A stretch of 64,000 bases of DNA from Anodontia alba (GCA_964016985.1 OZ024833.1:58541463-58605462); one strand, 5' to 3'. Shown: positions 52,761 to 63,174, counted from the first letter of the stretch. Numbers and translations are program-made. The notes: generated from the letters alone by a model not told the origin.

Positions 52761-52904
52761 GATACCAGTAATATAAATTACTGTAATATGTTAGATTACC
52801 ATAATTCCACTAAATATTCAGACAACGTAACTCCTAACTATACTAATTCCAACATTTTAAATCGGTCCTTTTTGCTGTCATGAGATGTGTCTAAAATATA
52901 TTAA

Positions 52905-53060
52905 ATTGAATGGCAAACAGTGTAGACCCAGATCAAACTGCAAAAGAGCAGCTAGTACCATTTTAAAAGCCTTTGGTATGAATTGGCTGGGGATCAAACC
53001 CACAACCTCCCAGTCACAATGTGGATGCTCTACCAACTCAGCCACTGTGCCGGTCCCAGA
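52905..53060 (-). mobile_element. tRNA-headed SINE fragment beside an M4 half-core
   Basis: On the minus strand TGGCTGAGTTGGTAGAGC (box A) and GGTTTGATCCC (box B), within 52983-53056. The distal side runs into GGCAAACAGTGTAGACCCAG, an M4 half-core. No mature 3' tRNA end, so not called a tRNA gene. Confidence 0.55.
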
Positions 53061-53216
53061 AAAGGGAACTAAGGCCCAGACCAGTTTGCACAAATAACTG
53101 ATTCATAGCTCCAGATAAAACAAGGTATTCAACCACATAATAATTTTCTTATTTATCCATAAATGTATCATATTTGCCTCATTTATTCGGACAGATTTTT
53201 CGGTTGATAAATATCA

Positions 53217-53460
53217 GGGCCCAGTTGTTCAAAGCGTCGTTAGCTTAACGAGCTCATTAAGGGTCATTTCGATAACTGTTTTAGCGGATTCAATATACAA
53301 TATTCTGATATTTTTTGCTGAAAAAATATGAGTAGCTTTTGCAGTGCAAAAGCTACTCACATTTTTTCAGCAAAAAATTTCAGCAAATTTGCGTATCACT
53401 CGATGTAAATTTTAACAAATCGTTAACTAACGACGTCGTTAGCTTTGAACAACTGGGCCC
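53217..53460. repeat. M1 palindromic MITE, well preserved
   Basis: AGGGCCCAGTTGTTCAAAGC to TTTGAACAACTGGGCCC. Central arms GAGTAGCTTTTGCAGTGCAA AAGCTACTC. Confidence 0.85.
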
Positions 53461-53555
53461 AGAACTTTTCAGATGAAAAAAGTACCTTATCTGGACCTGT
53501 GCAGTAGTCAAGTTTTTCATGCTTTTCCCTGAAAATATCATGAAAATATGACTCG

Positions 53556-56500
53556 ACATATTTGACACAGTGGCTATCACAACAATAGAATCTGAGTTAG
53601 GCGGTGCCTACAGACATCAAAGTTCTGTTGGTAACGTCTCCAGCTTGGCCTCCTGTCAGATTTGGGAGGCAGCATCAGGCCATTGTGGCAAATCAAGCAA
53701 GCACCTGAGGAAACTCAGGGTGGGAATACTCATTGTGAACACTCTGAGAGGAAGAATTTGTGAGGTAGTGGAAACACTATCCCGCAGGAAAGTGTATGTC
53801 TGTTGTATTCAGGAGACCAGATACCATGGTGGCAACTGCCGTACAAGCAAGGGCAAGGACACGAGGTACAAACTCCATGGTCCGTAAACAACATAGGCAC
53901 TACTAGTGTATGAGTGTTTGCGGTGGAAGAGTAGACAGAGAAAGTTTTTGAGGTGCAGAGAACCTCTGACAGAATCATCTTTGTGTTCAAGCTTATAGTC
54001 TGCAAGCGTATGGTTACCTTTCTATCTGTGTATGACCCACAAGACATGGTCTAAGTAATGAAGTTAAGGACCTCTTCTTTGATCAGCTGCGAGCTGTGAC
54101 TGACAGGATCCCAGGATCTGAATTTCTGATCCCATGTGGAGATTGGAATGGCCATGTAGGCCATGAAGGCACTGGATACAGGGAAGTGCATGGTGGGATG
54201 GGATATGCCAGGCCGGAACCAGATGTTGAGGGTGAGAGAACCTTAGAGCATGCCCTAGCATTCGACCTGCTTCTTGGAAATGCATGTTTCAAGAAACTGA
54301 CAGCCATCTCATCACATACAAGTTGGGAAATATTGCCCCACAGGCAGACTTCATCCTTTTCCGTAGGACCATGCACAAACTTGTCAGAGATGTAAAAGTG
54401 ATCCCTGGCGAGTAAAGTAGCCCTGCAACATCAGCTTCTTGTATGCGACATGAGGATTGATGTGCCACTAAAATCCAAGCGCAAGTTCACCCCTCGCCTT
54501 AAAGTTTGGAAGCTTAAAGACCCTCAGACAAGCAATCACTTCCAGGAGGTCTTCGACTTGGATATGAGTGCATCTGCAGGTGTAGCAGATGCTGCCACTG
54601 AGGATATCTGGAACAATATCAAGACTCGCCTGCTCAAGACAACTGAGGAGGTGTGTGGCACAACTCGGCCCTATTGCTGGCCTTGTGAAACCTGGTGGTG
54701 GAATGAACACATGGAAAAGGCCATTGCTGCCAAGGGAAAGCTTTCAAGGCCTGGAAGACTGGTAAAGGCACAAGGGTGTCATACGATGCAGCCAAACACA
54801 TTGCCAGACATGCAGTGCACCATGCTCATCAAGAAGATGACAAGAAGGTCTACGAGAATTAAAACCCTAAGTCTTCAGAAGTCTACAGCTTTGCTAACCA
54901 GTTTAGAAGAGAGAGCCCTGATGTTGTTGGTGACAAACTGGTGAAGAATGATGCAGGGGAGATGTCAATGAGCGAAGACACAAAGCAGAAGGCCTGGCTA
55001 GAGCACTACCAAAGGGATCTCAATGATGAGTTTGACTGGGACCCAGACCACTTGTTTGACGAACCACCAGTGGAAGGCCCGCCCATCCCAATCACAATTG
55101 ATATGGTTAAGAAGGCTATCTCTCAGATGAAGGTGGGCAAAGCACTGGGCCCATCAGGCATAGTGGTTAAGATGATATGAGCAGCTGGTGACAGGGGTGC
55201 TCCCATGACCTGTGATCTCGCAGCTGCAATCATTCGCGATGGCAAGGTACTCTCCGACTGGGGGCTAAGTGGGATGCATTGGAAAGGGGCAACTACTGCA
55301 ATCTCAAGCTGCCAGAGCAGGTCATGAAAGTCTTAGAGAGGAGTGTGGACAGCTTCATCAGACATGTGGTGTCAATCGATGATTCCCAGTTTGGCTTCAT
55401 CCCAGGCAGAGGCACAACAGATGCAATCTTTGTTGTCAGGCAGCTGCAAGCGAAGGATCTAGCTGCTAACAAGAGACTCTACATGACTTTCGTAGACCTA
55501 AAGGGGGCATTTGATCGAGCGCTTCGTGTCATCTGGTGGGTGCTAAGAAAACTTGGTGTGGAGGAGTGGATTGTTCAACTAGTGCAGGGGATGTATGCCA
55601 ATGCACCAAGCTGTGTCCATGTTGGTGAGGGATACAGTGAAGAGTTTGAAGTGAAAGTCCATGTTCACTAAGGCTCGAACTCGGCTTGCTGCTCTTTATC
55701 ATTGTGCTTGAAGCCTTGTTATGCGAGTTCTGCTCTGGGGTCCCCTGGGAGGACCTCTATGTCAATGACCTTGTTATCATTGCTGAATCGCTCAAGGAAT
55801 GTGTCAGGAGGCTCTTGACTTGGAAAGAAGCAATGGAGGAGAGAGGACTGACAGTAAATGCAGGAAAGACCACCATTATGATCTGCGGTACGGGCCTGGA
55901 CCTCCTGCAGAGTTTAGGCGAGTTTCCATGCACTGTCTGTCGCATTGGAGTGGGCAGCAACAGCATCTTCTGCAATGGCTGCAAGCATTGGGTGCACAAG
56001 AAATGCAGTGGGCTCAAGCGCTTGACAAAGTACCCTGATTACAGATGTACAGGGTGCCAGGAAACTGCACGCCTATTGGATGGCACACCACAGAGGGAAG
56101 TCCAAGTGGGACCTGACAAGCTGGAGGTAGTAGCTTCCTTTTGCTTCCGAGGAGACATGCTCTCAGCAGCTGGTGGCTGTGAACTTTCAACCACAACACA
56201 TGTGAAAACTGCCTGGAAGAAGTTCAAGGAGCTACTACCAGTTCTCTCTCTTCCCGCAACCTCTCTTTCAAAACATGTGGCCACGTATACAGTTCTTGTG
56301 TGCGGAGCGCAATGCTCCATGCCAGTGAGACTTGGCCATTGACAAAGCCAAACCTCCAGTGTCTGCAGCGGAATGACAGGCAATGATCTGACAGATATGC
56401 GATGTAAAGCTGCAAGACATTTTCACCACCAGGTCCAATGAGCTACTTGCGCGGCTTGGCATTGAGGATCTGGACCTCATTCTGAAGGAGAGAAAGCTCC

Positions 56501-56790
56501 GCTGGTACGGACATGTGGAATGCTCCAATGGTGCAGTCAAGACAGCCTTTGACATACAGGTTGATGGAAAGCGTGGGCCAAGGAGGCCCAAGATGACATG
56601 GATGCAGCTGACAGAGAGGGATAGCAGAGAGTGGAAGCTCTTGGCTATCGACCCTTATGACAGACATACATGGAGATCTGGTGTGAGATCTGCCATGCGT
56701 GCAGCAAGCCAGCTACCTGGAAGGGAGCCCACTGATGTGGATGTTGCCCCTATATCTGCATGTTAATCAAAAATCTGATAATGATGACAT
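53556..56790 (+). mobile_element. RTE/CFDP2-like LINE, decayed, antisense to the host gene
   Basis: About 3.2 kb encoding an APE-type endonuclease, reverse transcriptase with an embedded PHD-like finger, and a conserved C-terminal segment, followed by GTTAATCAAAAATCTGATAATGATG. The same 3' junction occurs in the fragment at 28766-29228. Start is approximate; no target duplication was found. It lies in the first large intron visible in the gene. Confidence 0.85.
53570..56763 (+). pseudogene. LINE polyprotein remnant: endonuclease, reverse transcriptase, PHD-like finger
   Basis: Endonuclease pieces: RVGILIVNTLRGRICEVVET, CCIQETRYHGG (catalytic Glu of QETR kept) and GDWNGHVG. Reverse transcriptase: QFGFIPGRGTTDAIF, FVDLKGAFDRA (motif A Asp kept), then motif C reads YVND where an active enzyme has YADD. 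A C4HC3 finger follows: CTVC, CNGC, HWVHKKC, CTGC. The C-terminus has WMQLTERDSREWKLLAIDP. Stops or frameshifts occur near 53887, 54340-54410, 54780, 55180, 55670 and 56342, so it is dead. Confidence 0.85.
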
Positions 56791-57017
56791 AACCTCTTGG
56801 ATCCTAAAGAAATGCCATGCTCTATTTCCAGTAAGGAAAAAGAAAATATAACTTTTTTTTTCATCTGCAAGGTAATAACGATTAATCAATTCTACCATGC
56901 AATTCGGCTGCATTATGAGAAAAGGAAAATTAGGCCCAGAACAATTGAATCGAATTGTGTGGTACATAATAGCAAACAGTAAAGGCACTGATCAGACTAT
57001 GTGGATGCATCTGCAGT

Positions 57018-57262
57018 CTGGGCCCAGTTGTTCAAAGCGTCGTTAGCTTAATGAGCTTGTTAAGGGTCATTTCGTTAACTGTTTTAGTGGATTCAATATA
57101 CAATATTCTGAAATTTTTTGCTGAAAAAATGTGAGTAGCTTTTGCACTGCAAAAGCTACTCACATTTTTTCAGCAAAAAATTTCAGCATATTCGCGTATC
57201 ACTCGATGTAAATTTTTACGAATCGTTAACTAACGACGTCGTTAGCTTTGAACACTGGGCCC
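57018..57262. repeat. M1 palindromic MITE
   Basis: GGGCCCAGTTGTTCAAAGCG to GTTAGCTTTGAACACTGGGCCC with one lost base pair in the right arm; central hairpin perfect. Confidence 0.85.
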
Positions 57263-57354
57263 TGATCAAGAAGGCATCCACATAATTTATTATTTTTTTC
57301 ATTTCTCCATAAAAACATGTTATGAGTAATTTTATAACTGCTTTAGCAAACATA

Positions 57355-57440
57355 TGTTATGTGGGTACTCATTAGAAGTGCCTCAGGAGGATGCTTTTAA
57401 TGAGTAACCACAACATATATTTTGTGCAGAAATAAGAAAA
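57355..57440. repeat. M2 hairpin MITE, partly duplicated left arm
   Basis: GTGGGTACTCATTAGAAGTG and TTTTAATGAGTAACCACAAC; an extra left arm fragment (TTTCTCCATAAAAACATG) sits at 57300. Confidence 0.6.
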
Positions 57441-57895
57441 AATATCCTTTCTTTTTGGGTGAAAAAAAAAAGCAAATTATCTGGAGCTATGATGTTTAGG
57501 CCAAAATACAAAAAAAAAAAATGTGTTTCCAGAAACCCTATCGACCTTGATTTTTTTGGCCCTTACATAAACTTTTTGAGAGGTGGAAAAATTTTTTATC
57601 ATTTTCATGCATACTTTTATACATTTCCAAAAAAGTTGAAATAAAAAAAAGTTTCTCTACCTACCAATCCTTATCAATGTTTCAGGAAACAGGACATTTA
57701 TTATTTCTGGCCTTAGTTCAGAAGCCAGATAATCAGATATTGTAGCGAAACATGGATGCAACCATGCAAGCTGATCAAGGCCTTTTGATTGTAGCATACA
57801 AACCCCAAAGTCTGGTATGGGCCTTCTCTGTGACTGTGAGTGTATGCAAAAGACTCGTTAAGGAGGAGTATTTGGTGATAATTATGGTATGATTT
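57441..57895. other. Intron, nothing recognised
   Basis: Short A-runs at 57462 and 57510 and no clear repeat family. 57850-57895 (AGGAGTATTTGGTGATAATT) recurs at 17925, flanking another M2 copy. Confidence 0.4.
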
Positions 57896-57995
57896 TCTCC
57901 AGTTCTCCATAAAAATACATGTTGTGGGTACTAATTAGATGTGCCTTGGTGAGGCATTTCTAATGAGTATCCACAACATATGTTTATATTGAGAA
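57896..57995. repeat. M2 hairpin MITE
   Basis: GTTGTGGGTACTAATTAGAT and ATTTCTAATGAGTATCCACA; centre TGCCTTGGTGAGGCA. Flanks match those of the copy at 17945-18070 on both sides (AGGAGTATTTG; TTCCTCTTAAAC/CTCCTCCTTAAC), so both belong to a larger ~250-bp unit. Confidence 0.65.
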
Positions 57996-58109
57996 ATAAA
58001 ATTATCTGTGAATTACCATCAGATGTTCCTCTTAAACAATACAATGACCCTTTTTTCATGTTACCACTAAAATGATGAACTAAAGTATTCTGTGATTGAT
58101 GGCTTTCAT

Positions 58110-58318
58110 GCTTAGCACTCTGGGTAAACTTTTCAGCAGACGACATTTTGAATTTTTTTCTTTTTTCATTTTTCCCAGGAAACAGGTTTTGAGATTTCAT
58201 GCAAATTGTCTCCAATGGAGACAATTAGCAGGACATGTCAAATCCTGTTTTCTGGGGGAAAATAAGAAAACATATCGTTAATTTCTCCTGCTGAATTAGC
58301 CAAGAGAGTGGTAAAGAC
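58110..58318. repeat. M3 hairpin MITE
   Basis: TGCTTAGCACTCTGGGTAAA to CAAGAGAGTGGTAAAGAC; core GTCTCCAATGGAGAC. Confidence 0.7.
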
Positions 58319-58489
58319 TAATCCAAATGCAGATGAAGATATCATTCTTCTTGCATAAAATTTACATGTCTGGATCTCCAAAAACAACCTTCAAATAATC
58401 CAAGGGAGAAAACTCTTTTCATCTTGAACCATCTAAGACAAAGGGCAATCACTACTGCTCAAAGATGAACTGTTATGTACCGCATCAAA

Positions 58490-58690
58490 CTTTGGCTACT
58501 GGGACACACAGGCCTGAGCAAACAGTGTAGACCCAGACCAGAAGTCACAAACTGAGGCATCTGGTCAGGGTATACACTGTTTAACACTCATCCAGCAGTT
58601 TTTCAACCCATCAACAGGTAGTAAATAGAGTTACTCAAAGCCAAGGACAAATCTGATAAGAGGATTAGATGCCACAAAATTTTTGCCTCT
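58490..58690. repeat. M4-D MITE, decayed
   Basis: TACTGGGACACACAGGCCTG, GCAAACAGTGTAGACCCAGA and GGTCAGGGTATACACTGTTT. The right end is cut by M1 at 58698. Confidence 0.55.
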
Positions 58691-58697
58691 GCATATC

Positions 58698-58941
58698 TGG
58701 GCCCAGTTGTTCAAAGCGTCGTTAGCTTAACAAGCTCCTTAAGGTCATTTCGTTAACTGTTTTAGCGGATTCAATATACAATATTTTGTTATTTTTTGCT
58801 GAAAAAATGTGAGTAGCTTTTGCACTGCAAAAGCTACTCACATTTTTTCGGCAAAAATTTTCAGCATATTTGCGTATCACTCGATGTAAATTTTAACGAA
58901 TTGTTAACTAACGACATCGTTAGCTTTGAACAACTGGGCCC
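58698..58941. repeat. M1 palindromic MITE
   Basis: TGGGCCCAGTTGTTCAAAGC to TTTGAACAACTGGGCCC; a single C/G change (TTTTTTCGGC) breaks the central symmetry. Confidence 0.85.
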
Positions 58942-59029
58942 TGAAGGTGAAATTGGCAGACAGAAAGTCAAGACTATTTTTTCTTGATTTCCAAGCATAT
59001 AAAGCTTCTCATCTACCATAATAAGGCTA

Positions 59030-60495
59030 AGTATTGGGACAGACAAGCCTGAACAAACAATGTAGACCCAGATAAGATGCAGCAAAATATGGCATCTGAT
59101 CAGTGTCTACACTGTTTGCCACTCGTCCACTTGTTTTAAACACCGCAGTTGGTAGTGGAACAGACTTTTATGAATTATAGGACAAGTACAGGGCTCGGGA
59201 AAACCGGAAAAATAGCTGGTCTGGACAGAAATTAAGAATTCTGGACCGATTTCAAACACCCCAAAACGCTAATAAATCAGTCCAACAGGTTTGTGCCTTT
59301 AACCCCATTTTCCCCCAACCAACCTATTTTCACGAATCAATGATGTCTAAAAAATCACAAACGGTCAAATCTTCCTAAACTGACAATGTCCGCGCACCTT
59401 TCAAATGCGATATTATGGTAGTTAAAAGGCTCTAAACGGTCATTTGACATGTATATTTGAGAGACAGCTGAATAACTGCAACCTACCGCAGCACAAATTA
59501 ATTACGTCACTATCCAAACATTGTCAAAAAATCAACACTTCACTGACCTTTGTGCGGTAAACAAGCGATTAACACGAATCATCAGTAATGGTAGTCTGAT
59601 AATTAATCCGTTTGTGTGACACGTGTGAATACACTGAGACTGCAAAACATCCAGGTGTCCAAAAGATCAAAGGTCGCTTTACTGAGAGTGATAAAAGAAT
59701 GCACCGCTTGAACGCACCCATTTTCTTCCTCTTCTTTTTTATTTTGATCAACACGGTTTGTCGGTCCCAGATTCGATAAATGAATTCCCAAACCGTGTAC
59801 GTCCTGATCAGATGCCGTATACAATGGCGTCTGATCTGGGTATTATTGATTGCTTCTTTTTTTCTTTTTTTTTTTGTTGATTGCCGTAACACGCGAGTAT
59901 AATTCAAGGTAGATTTCACGGTAAAAATAAGTAATGCACCACGTGAGCTAGACAAGATTGGTCAGTGCTTAAAATTTAAGCAGTCTGATCAAATCTTGAA
60001 ACATTGAAAACTGCAAAACTGCCCGTGGCGTAGGCCTTTTTTATTAGACCTAATTAGGTCCATGAAAGTCGTTTCGTTCCGTCTCTTCTGTTTCCCACCG
60101 TCTTCGCGCTTATACAAGACGGGAATCAGTTGTTTATAAATAGTTTAGGAAAACCCTGCGGAGGTGGAAATAACAACAAACCGTTTTTTGTTTTTTTTTC
60201 TTTCTTTTTACATACCTGACTGCATTTATTGATGACGCCAGCTTTGATCATGCTCGTTATACCCAGACTTCCATCATATAACGGAGCTGAGGTGTATTAT
60301 TTAAAAGGAGTTATAGGACTGCCAATTGTCATTAGTTTTCGTGACAGGTGATATGTACATATTTTTTTTTTTTGGAAATGGGCTCACTGATGACGTCATC
60401 GTCATCGGCTGGACCGATTCAGATTTAAAAATTTCCAGAGCCCTGGGACAAGTACGGTAAGGAGTTAAGGTGTCCCAATAATTTAGAGTAAATAT
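59030..60495. repeat. M4-D MITE split by a hAT-like element
   Basis: Left part GGCTAAGTATTGGGACAGAC ... TATAGGACAAGTA; right part GGACAAGTACGGTAAGGAGT ... GTGTCCCAATAATTTAGAG. Confidence 0.7.
59189..60445. mobile_element. hAT-like non-autonomous DNA transposon, 1257 bp
   Basis: Ends CAGGGCTCGGGAAA and TTTCCAGAGCCCTG are inverted and start CAGGG, as many hAT elements do. The flanks GGACAAGTA (59180-59188, 60446-60454) are an 8-9-bp target duplication. Inside (59795-59850) is a decayed M4 core (GATCAGATGCCGTATACAAT GGCGTCTGATC). No transposase is left. Confidence 0.75.
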
Positions 60496-60780
60496 GATAT
60501 ACCATATTCATCCGAAAATACAGTATTTGACCTAATTACTGCACTGTGCACTAAAGTATGCTTAAATTTAAAAACAAGATAGCAAATGAATTATCTAATG
60601 GTGTTTATGACGCAATTCAAATGGGTACCCACAACATATGTCTCTATAAAGAAATAGACAAGAAGTACAATGGTTGTAATCTGAAGACTATGGAACTGCT
60701 TGACTGTGCGCTTATCGGGGTATGTGCGGTAATTAGATGAAATAAGGTAATTGGACACCTTAGAGAAACTGGATACACAT
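60490..60780. repeat. M2-variant relic with conserved flanks
   Basis: TATTTGACCTAATTACTGCA and GTGCGGTAATTAGATGAAAT flank a remnant AATTCAAATGGGTACCCACA. The same flanks bracket 16370-16700 and 25170-25800. Confidence 0.5.
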
Positions 60781-60803
60781 GCTAAATTTTACACCATATT
60801 TAA

Positions 60804-60996
60804 CCCTAAAAAGAAAAACTGCATCTGAAAATGTCGTCTGTTTATGTCGTCTGCTGCATCTACTTGCAAACTTTTCAAACATACTTTTTGCATATAGGCA
60901 GTCTGATCTGGGTCCACACTGTTTGCAACAATGGCTTTTAAAGTAACCGGCAGAAGACAAAGCAGACGTCAGTTGTTGTGAATGGCGCTTTAAGGG
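60804..60996. mobile_element. M4-A MITE, TTAA-flanked, half of core deleted
   Basis: TTAA at 60800-60803 and 60997-61000. CCCTAAAAAGAAAAACTGCA to GGCGCTTTAAGGG. The left hairpin arm is missing; only GCAGTCTGATCTGGGTCCAC remains. Confidence 0.65.
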
Positions 60997-61039
60997 TTAA
61001 AAGGGAGAACTTTTGTGATTTCTTGTTTCCCTTATAGCA

Positions 61040-61142
61040 CATCAATCTCCCTCTGAAAAACGATCTACTCTAAAAGGAAAGAATTTGCTCCCTAAGAGAA
61101 GACCCCTTTTCAGAAGGGAGCAAAAGCAATTTTGACAGATTC
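61040..61142. repeat. M5 hairpin MITE, shortened
   Basis: AACGATCTACTCTAAAAGGA and AGACCCCTTTTCAGAAGGGA; right arm of the core lost. Confidence 0.5.
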
Positions 61143-61217
61143 TGATTGATTGAGTTGAGGTTTTGTGGCCCAGTCAACCCATTAGGGTCATGTGGAGCTG
61201 GTCAGTTTACCTAGACT
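61143..61217 (-). mobile_element. S1 SINE 3' tail fragment
   Basis: GAGTTGAGGTTTTGTGGCCC AGTCAACCC and GGGTCATGTGGAGCTGGTCA only, inserted in the M5 relic. Confidence 0.55.
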
Positions 61218-61449
61218 CCCTTGAAATTGTATCAATTCCCAGTAATACAGGCCAGACTGAACACATTTAAATCTTCTAAATTTAGGTATATTTACAAGTA
61301 ATCTCTAAACAGAGGGTGGTCCTTCAAAGACATGACTGGCTGCGCTCAAAATGTCATCTGCTGATGTTTCGGGTGACTAGACACACTTGGTGGCTTTTCC
61401 ACTGTGTTTTACAAGGGAGATTACTTTTGAGACTTCCTGTTTGCTTTCC

Positions 61450-61575
61450 TGCCCTCTATATATAAGCTCCTACTGGGAAGGGGTCTACTACAAAGGGGAA
61501 GAATTTATTCTCTTGGGAGCAAAGTCTTTCCGTTTATAACAAACCTCTTTTCAGGAGGAAAGCAAGATGCCTCCC
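61450..61575. repeat. M5 hairpin MITE, decayed
   Basis: GGGGTCTACTACAAAGGGGA and AACAAACCTCTTTTCAGGAG; core TTATTCTCTTGGGAGCAAAG. Confidence 0.5.
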
Positions 61576-61606
61576 TTGAAAGTATAACAATTCTCCTTAG
61601 CCTTAA

Positions 61607-62130
61607 CCAGTCTCTGGGCAAATTCAGCAGACAACAAATTGATTTTTTGTTTGTGTTGAGGTTTTACGGCCCAGTCAACCCAATTGGGTCATGTCGAGCG
61701 TGGTCAGATTACCTAACCACACGTTTACTGGACAGGCTTAGTCCTCTAAGCGGTTAACCAGTATTGTGCACATTCTTTCACCAGAAACTGACAACTGCCC
61801 TTCTTGAATCAGCGGAAGGGAAAGAATGACCATAGAAAATATTTCATTATCAATCTCCACGTATGAATGTTGCCGACCTCGGTGGGGGTTGAACCCGCGA
61901 CCTCTTGGTCTCGTCGGACGGCACATCCAACTAAGCCACCGAGGCCGGCGACAACAAATTGATGATATTTTTCTCATTTTTCCAAGAAAACAGGATTTGA
62001 CATTTCATGCAAATATTCTCCAATGGAGACAATTTGCATGAAATGTTAAAACCTGTTTTCAGGGAAAAATAAGAAAAAATATTTCAATATGTTTGTCTGC
62101 TGAAAATTTTACCCAGAGTGCTAATTTAGC
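61607..62130. repeat. M3 MITE split by an S1 SINE
   Basis: CCAGTCTCTGGGCAAATTCA ... ACAACAAATTGAT, then after the SINE ACAACAAATTGATGATATTT ... TACCCAGAGTGCTAATTTAG. Core GTCTCCAATGGAGAC equivalent (TCTCCAATGGAGA). Confidence 0.75.
61644..61950 (-). mobile_element. S1 tRNA-derived SINE, full length, 13-bp target duplication
   Basis: ACAACAAATTGAT flanks it (61631-61643, 61951-61963). Box A (TGGCTTAGTTGGATG) and box B (GGTTCAACCCC) on the minus strand. Tail CGTAAAACCTCAACACAAAC. Confidence 0.88.
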
Positions 62131-62149
62131 ATTGAATTCAGCAGATTAA

Positions 62150-62760
62150 CCCTTATCTTGCTGTTCGCGACAATAGTCGCGCTGGAGGGGTCTGCCAACT
62201 CAAAAGCCTGACATACTTACAATATACCACATGCAACCATTCAGAGCAAGTATTCTCATACAGTAGTGAACCTACTTTCATACAAACACGCACTTTTCAT
62301 TAGATAGTCAGGTGCTGGATTTTACCCACACTAAAAAAAGACCGAGAATACCAAATTTCAAGCTGCCATTAATTTCAGCACTGACTTCAACAAATTGATC
62401 ACTATTTTCTGGAAAAAAAGCCCACAACACCGGAATCATTTCCAGTGAGGAAGAAGTAGGAATAACAGTAGAACCTATGTATGTCACTCGTTTCATTCAC
62501 AATAGTACACAGTAGGCGCTGGTCTCTTGTATTTTTTTTTCTTTTTTAAGTGTCTTAAACGGTTCCCGGTTTACACATGACTGTCACCTGACTTTCTAGT
62601 CACGTGACCATCCTTTCTCCGGTAAAATGGCCACCTAGGATCGGCAAATTATACGTGAAAATTTCATGAAAATCGAGGTAAAATTAAGGGGGTAATGACT
62701 TTTCAAGTAGAGGTACCCCCTCTTACAGCCTGATTCATTTTTTTTCCGGCAAGATAAGGG
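62150..62760. mobile_element. piggyBac-like 611-bp element, copy 3
   Basis: TTAA at 62146-62149 and 62761-62764; CCCTTATCTTGCTG and CCGGCAAGATAAGGG ends. It ends 48 bp from the integrin exon at 62809. Confidence 0.8.
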
Positions 62761-62808
62761 TTAACAATTATGGAAGTTGGCCAGCTATTTATCTTTATCT
62801 TTACTCAC

Positions 62809-62936
62809 TATATTCATTCTGCAAGAGTAGCTGACAATCATCAGTTCTCGGCGACACGGCATTACACTTGTATATTCCTCCAGTAAAATTTTCTGTTGCT
62901 TCTGGAATGTTTAATTTTGGGGCTCCAACCAGCAAA
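62809..62936 (-). CDS. Integrin alpha, blade 1 exon
   Basis: A 128-bp exon: LLVGAPKLNIPEATENFTGG then IYKCNAVSPRTDDCQLLLQN. LLVGAP is the FG-GAP strand of blade 1, and the Cys pair (KC...DC) is the conserved first propeller disulfide. The acceptor is TTTTTCAG and the donor is ATATA|GTGAGT. One leading base completes a codon of an upstream exon outside the window, which should hold the signal peptide and first strand. NFT is a possible N-glycosylation site. Confidence 0.92.
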
Positions 62937-63174
62937 CTGAAAAAGGAGAAAATTTATCTCTACAGAAACTGTATGGTACGGCCTAAACAAAAATGGTATT
63001 TGTTTAGGGTAACGTCTCAAAAAATGATAGGATGTTGGAGTGGGAGTTGGGGTGGGGGCTATGCATTTTTCCAAAGAGGGGGCAACTATTAGGAAAACAA
63101 TTTTCATGCTCAGAAGACAGAATACAAAGTACATGATGACGGTTTGGGATAAAATCTCTTTCAATATCATTTAG

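Larger units (their letters stand above)
1082..62936 (-). other. Integrin alpha-subunit gene locus (12 internal exons; both ends outside window)
   Basis: The minus strand carries twelve exons whose conceptual joins all keep frame and all use GT-AG introns, giving one open frame of about 670 codons. The order is beta-propeller blades with FG-GAP motifs, three DxDxDG-type cation loops, thigh domain, then the first part of calf-1. Integrin alpha subunits pair with a beta subunit at the cell surface to bind extracellular matrix or counter-receptors. There is no I domain between blades 2 and 3. The thigh and calf segments (YTAEPAE; KKCGENQICESNL) recall the laminin-type (PS1/alpha6/alpha7) class, while the CY...PC...CQ pattern of blade 2-3 recalls alpha4/alpha9, so the subtype is left open. 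Exons for the signal peptide, membrane helix and tail are not in the window. Introns reach 14.5 kb and are filled with mobile elements. Confidence 0.93.

Noticed and set aside
53570..56766. CFDP2-like gene in the intron
   Set aside because: Endonuclease, reverse transcriptase and finger order is that of a LINE; frames are broken in at least five places.
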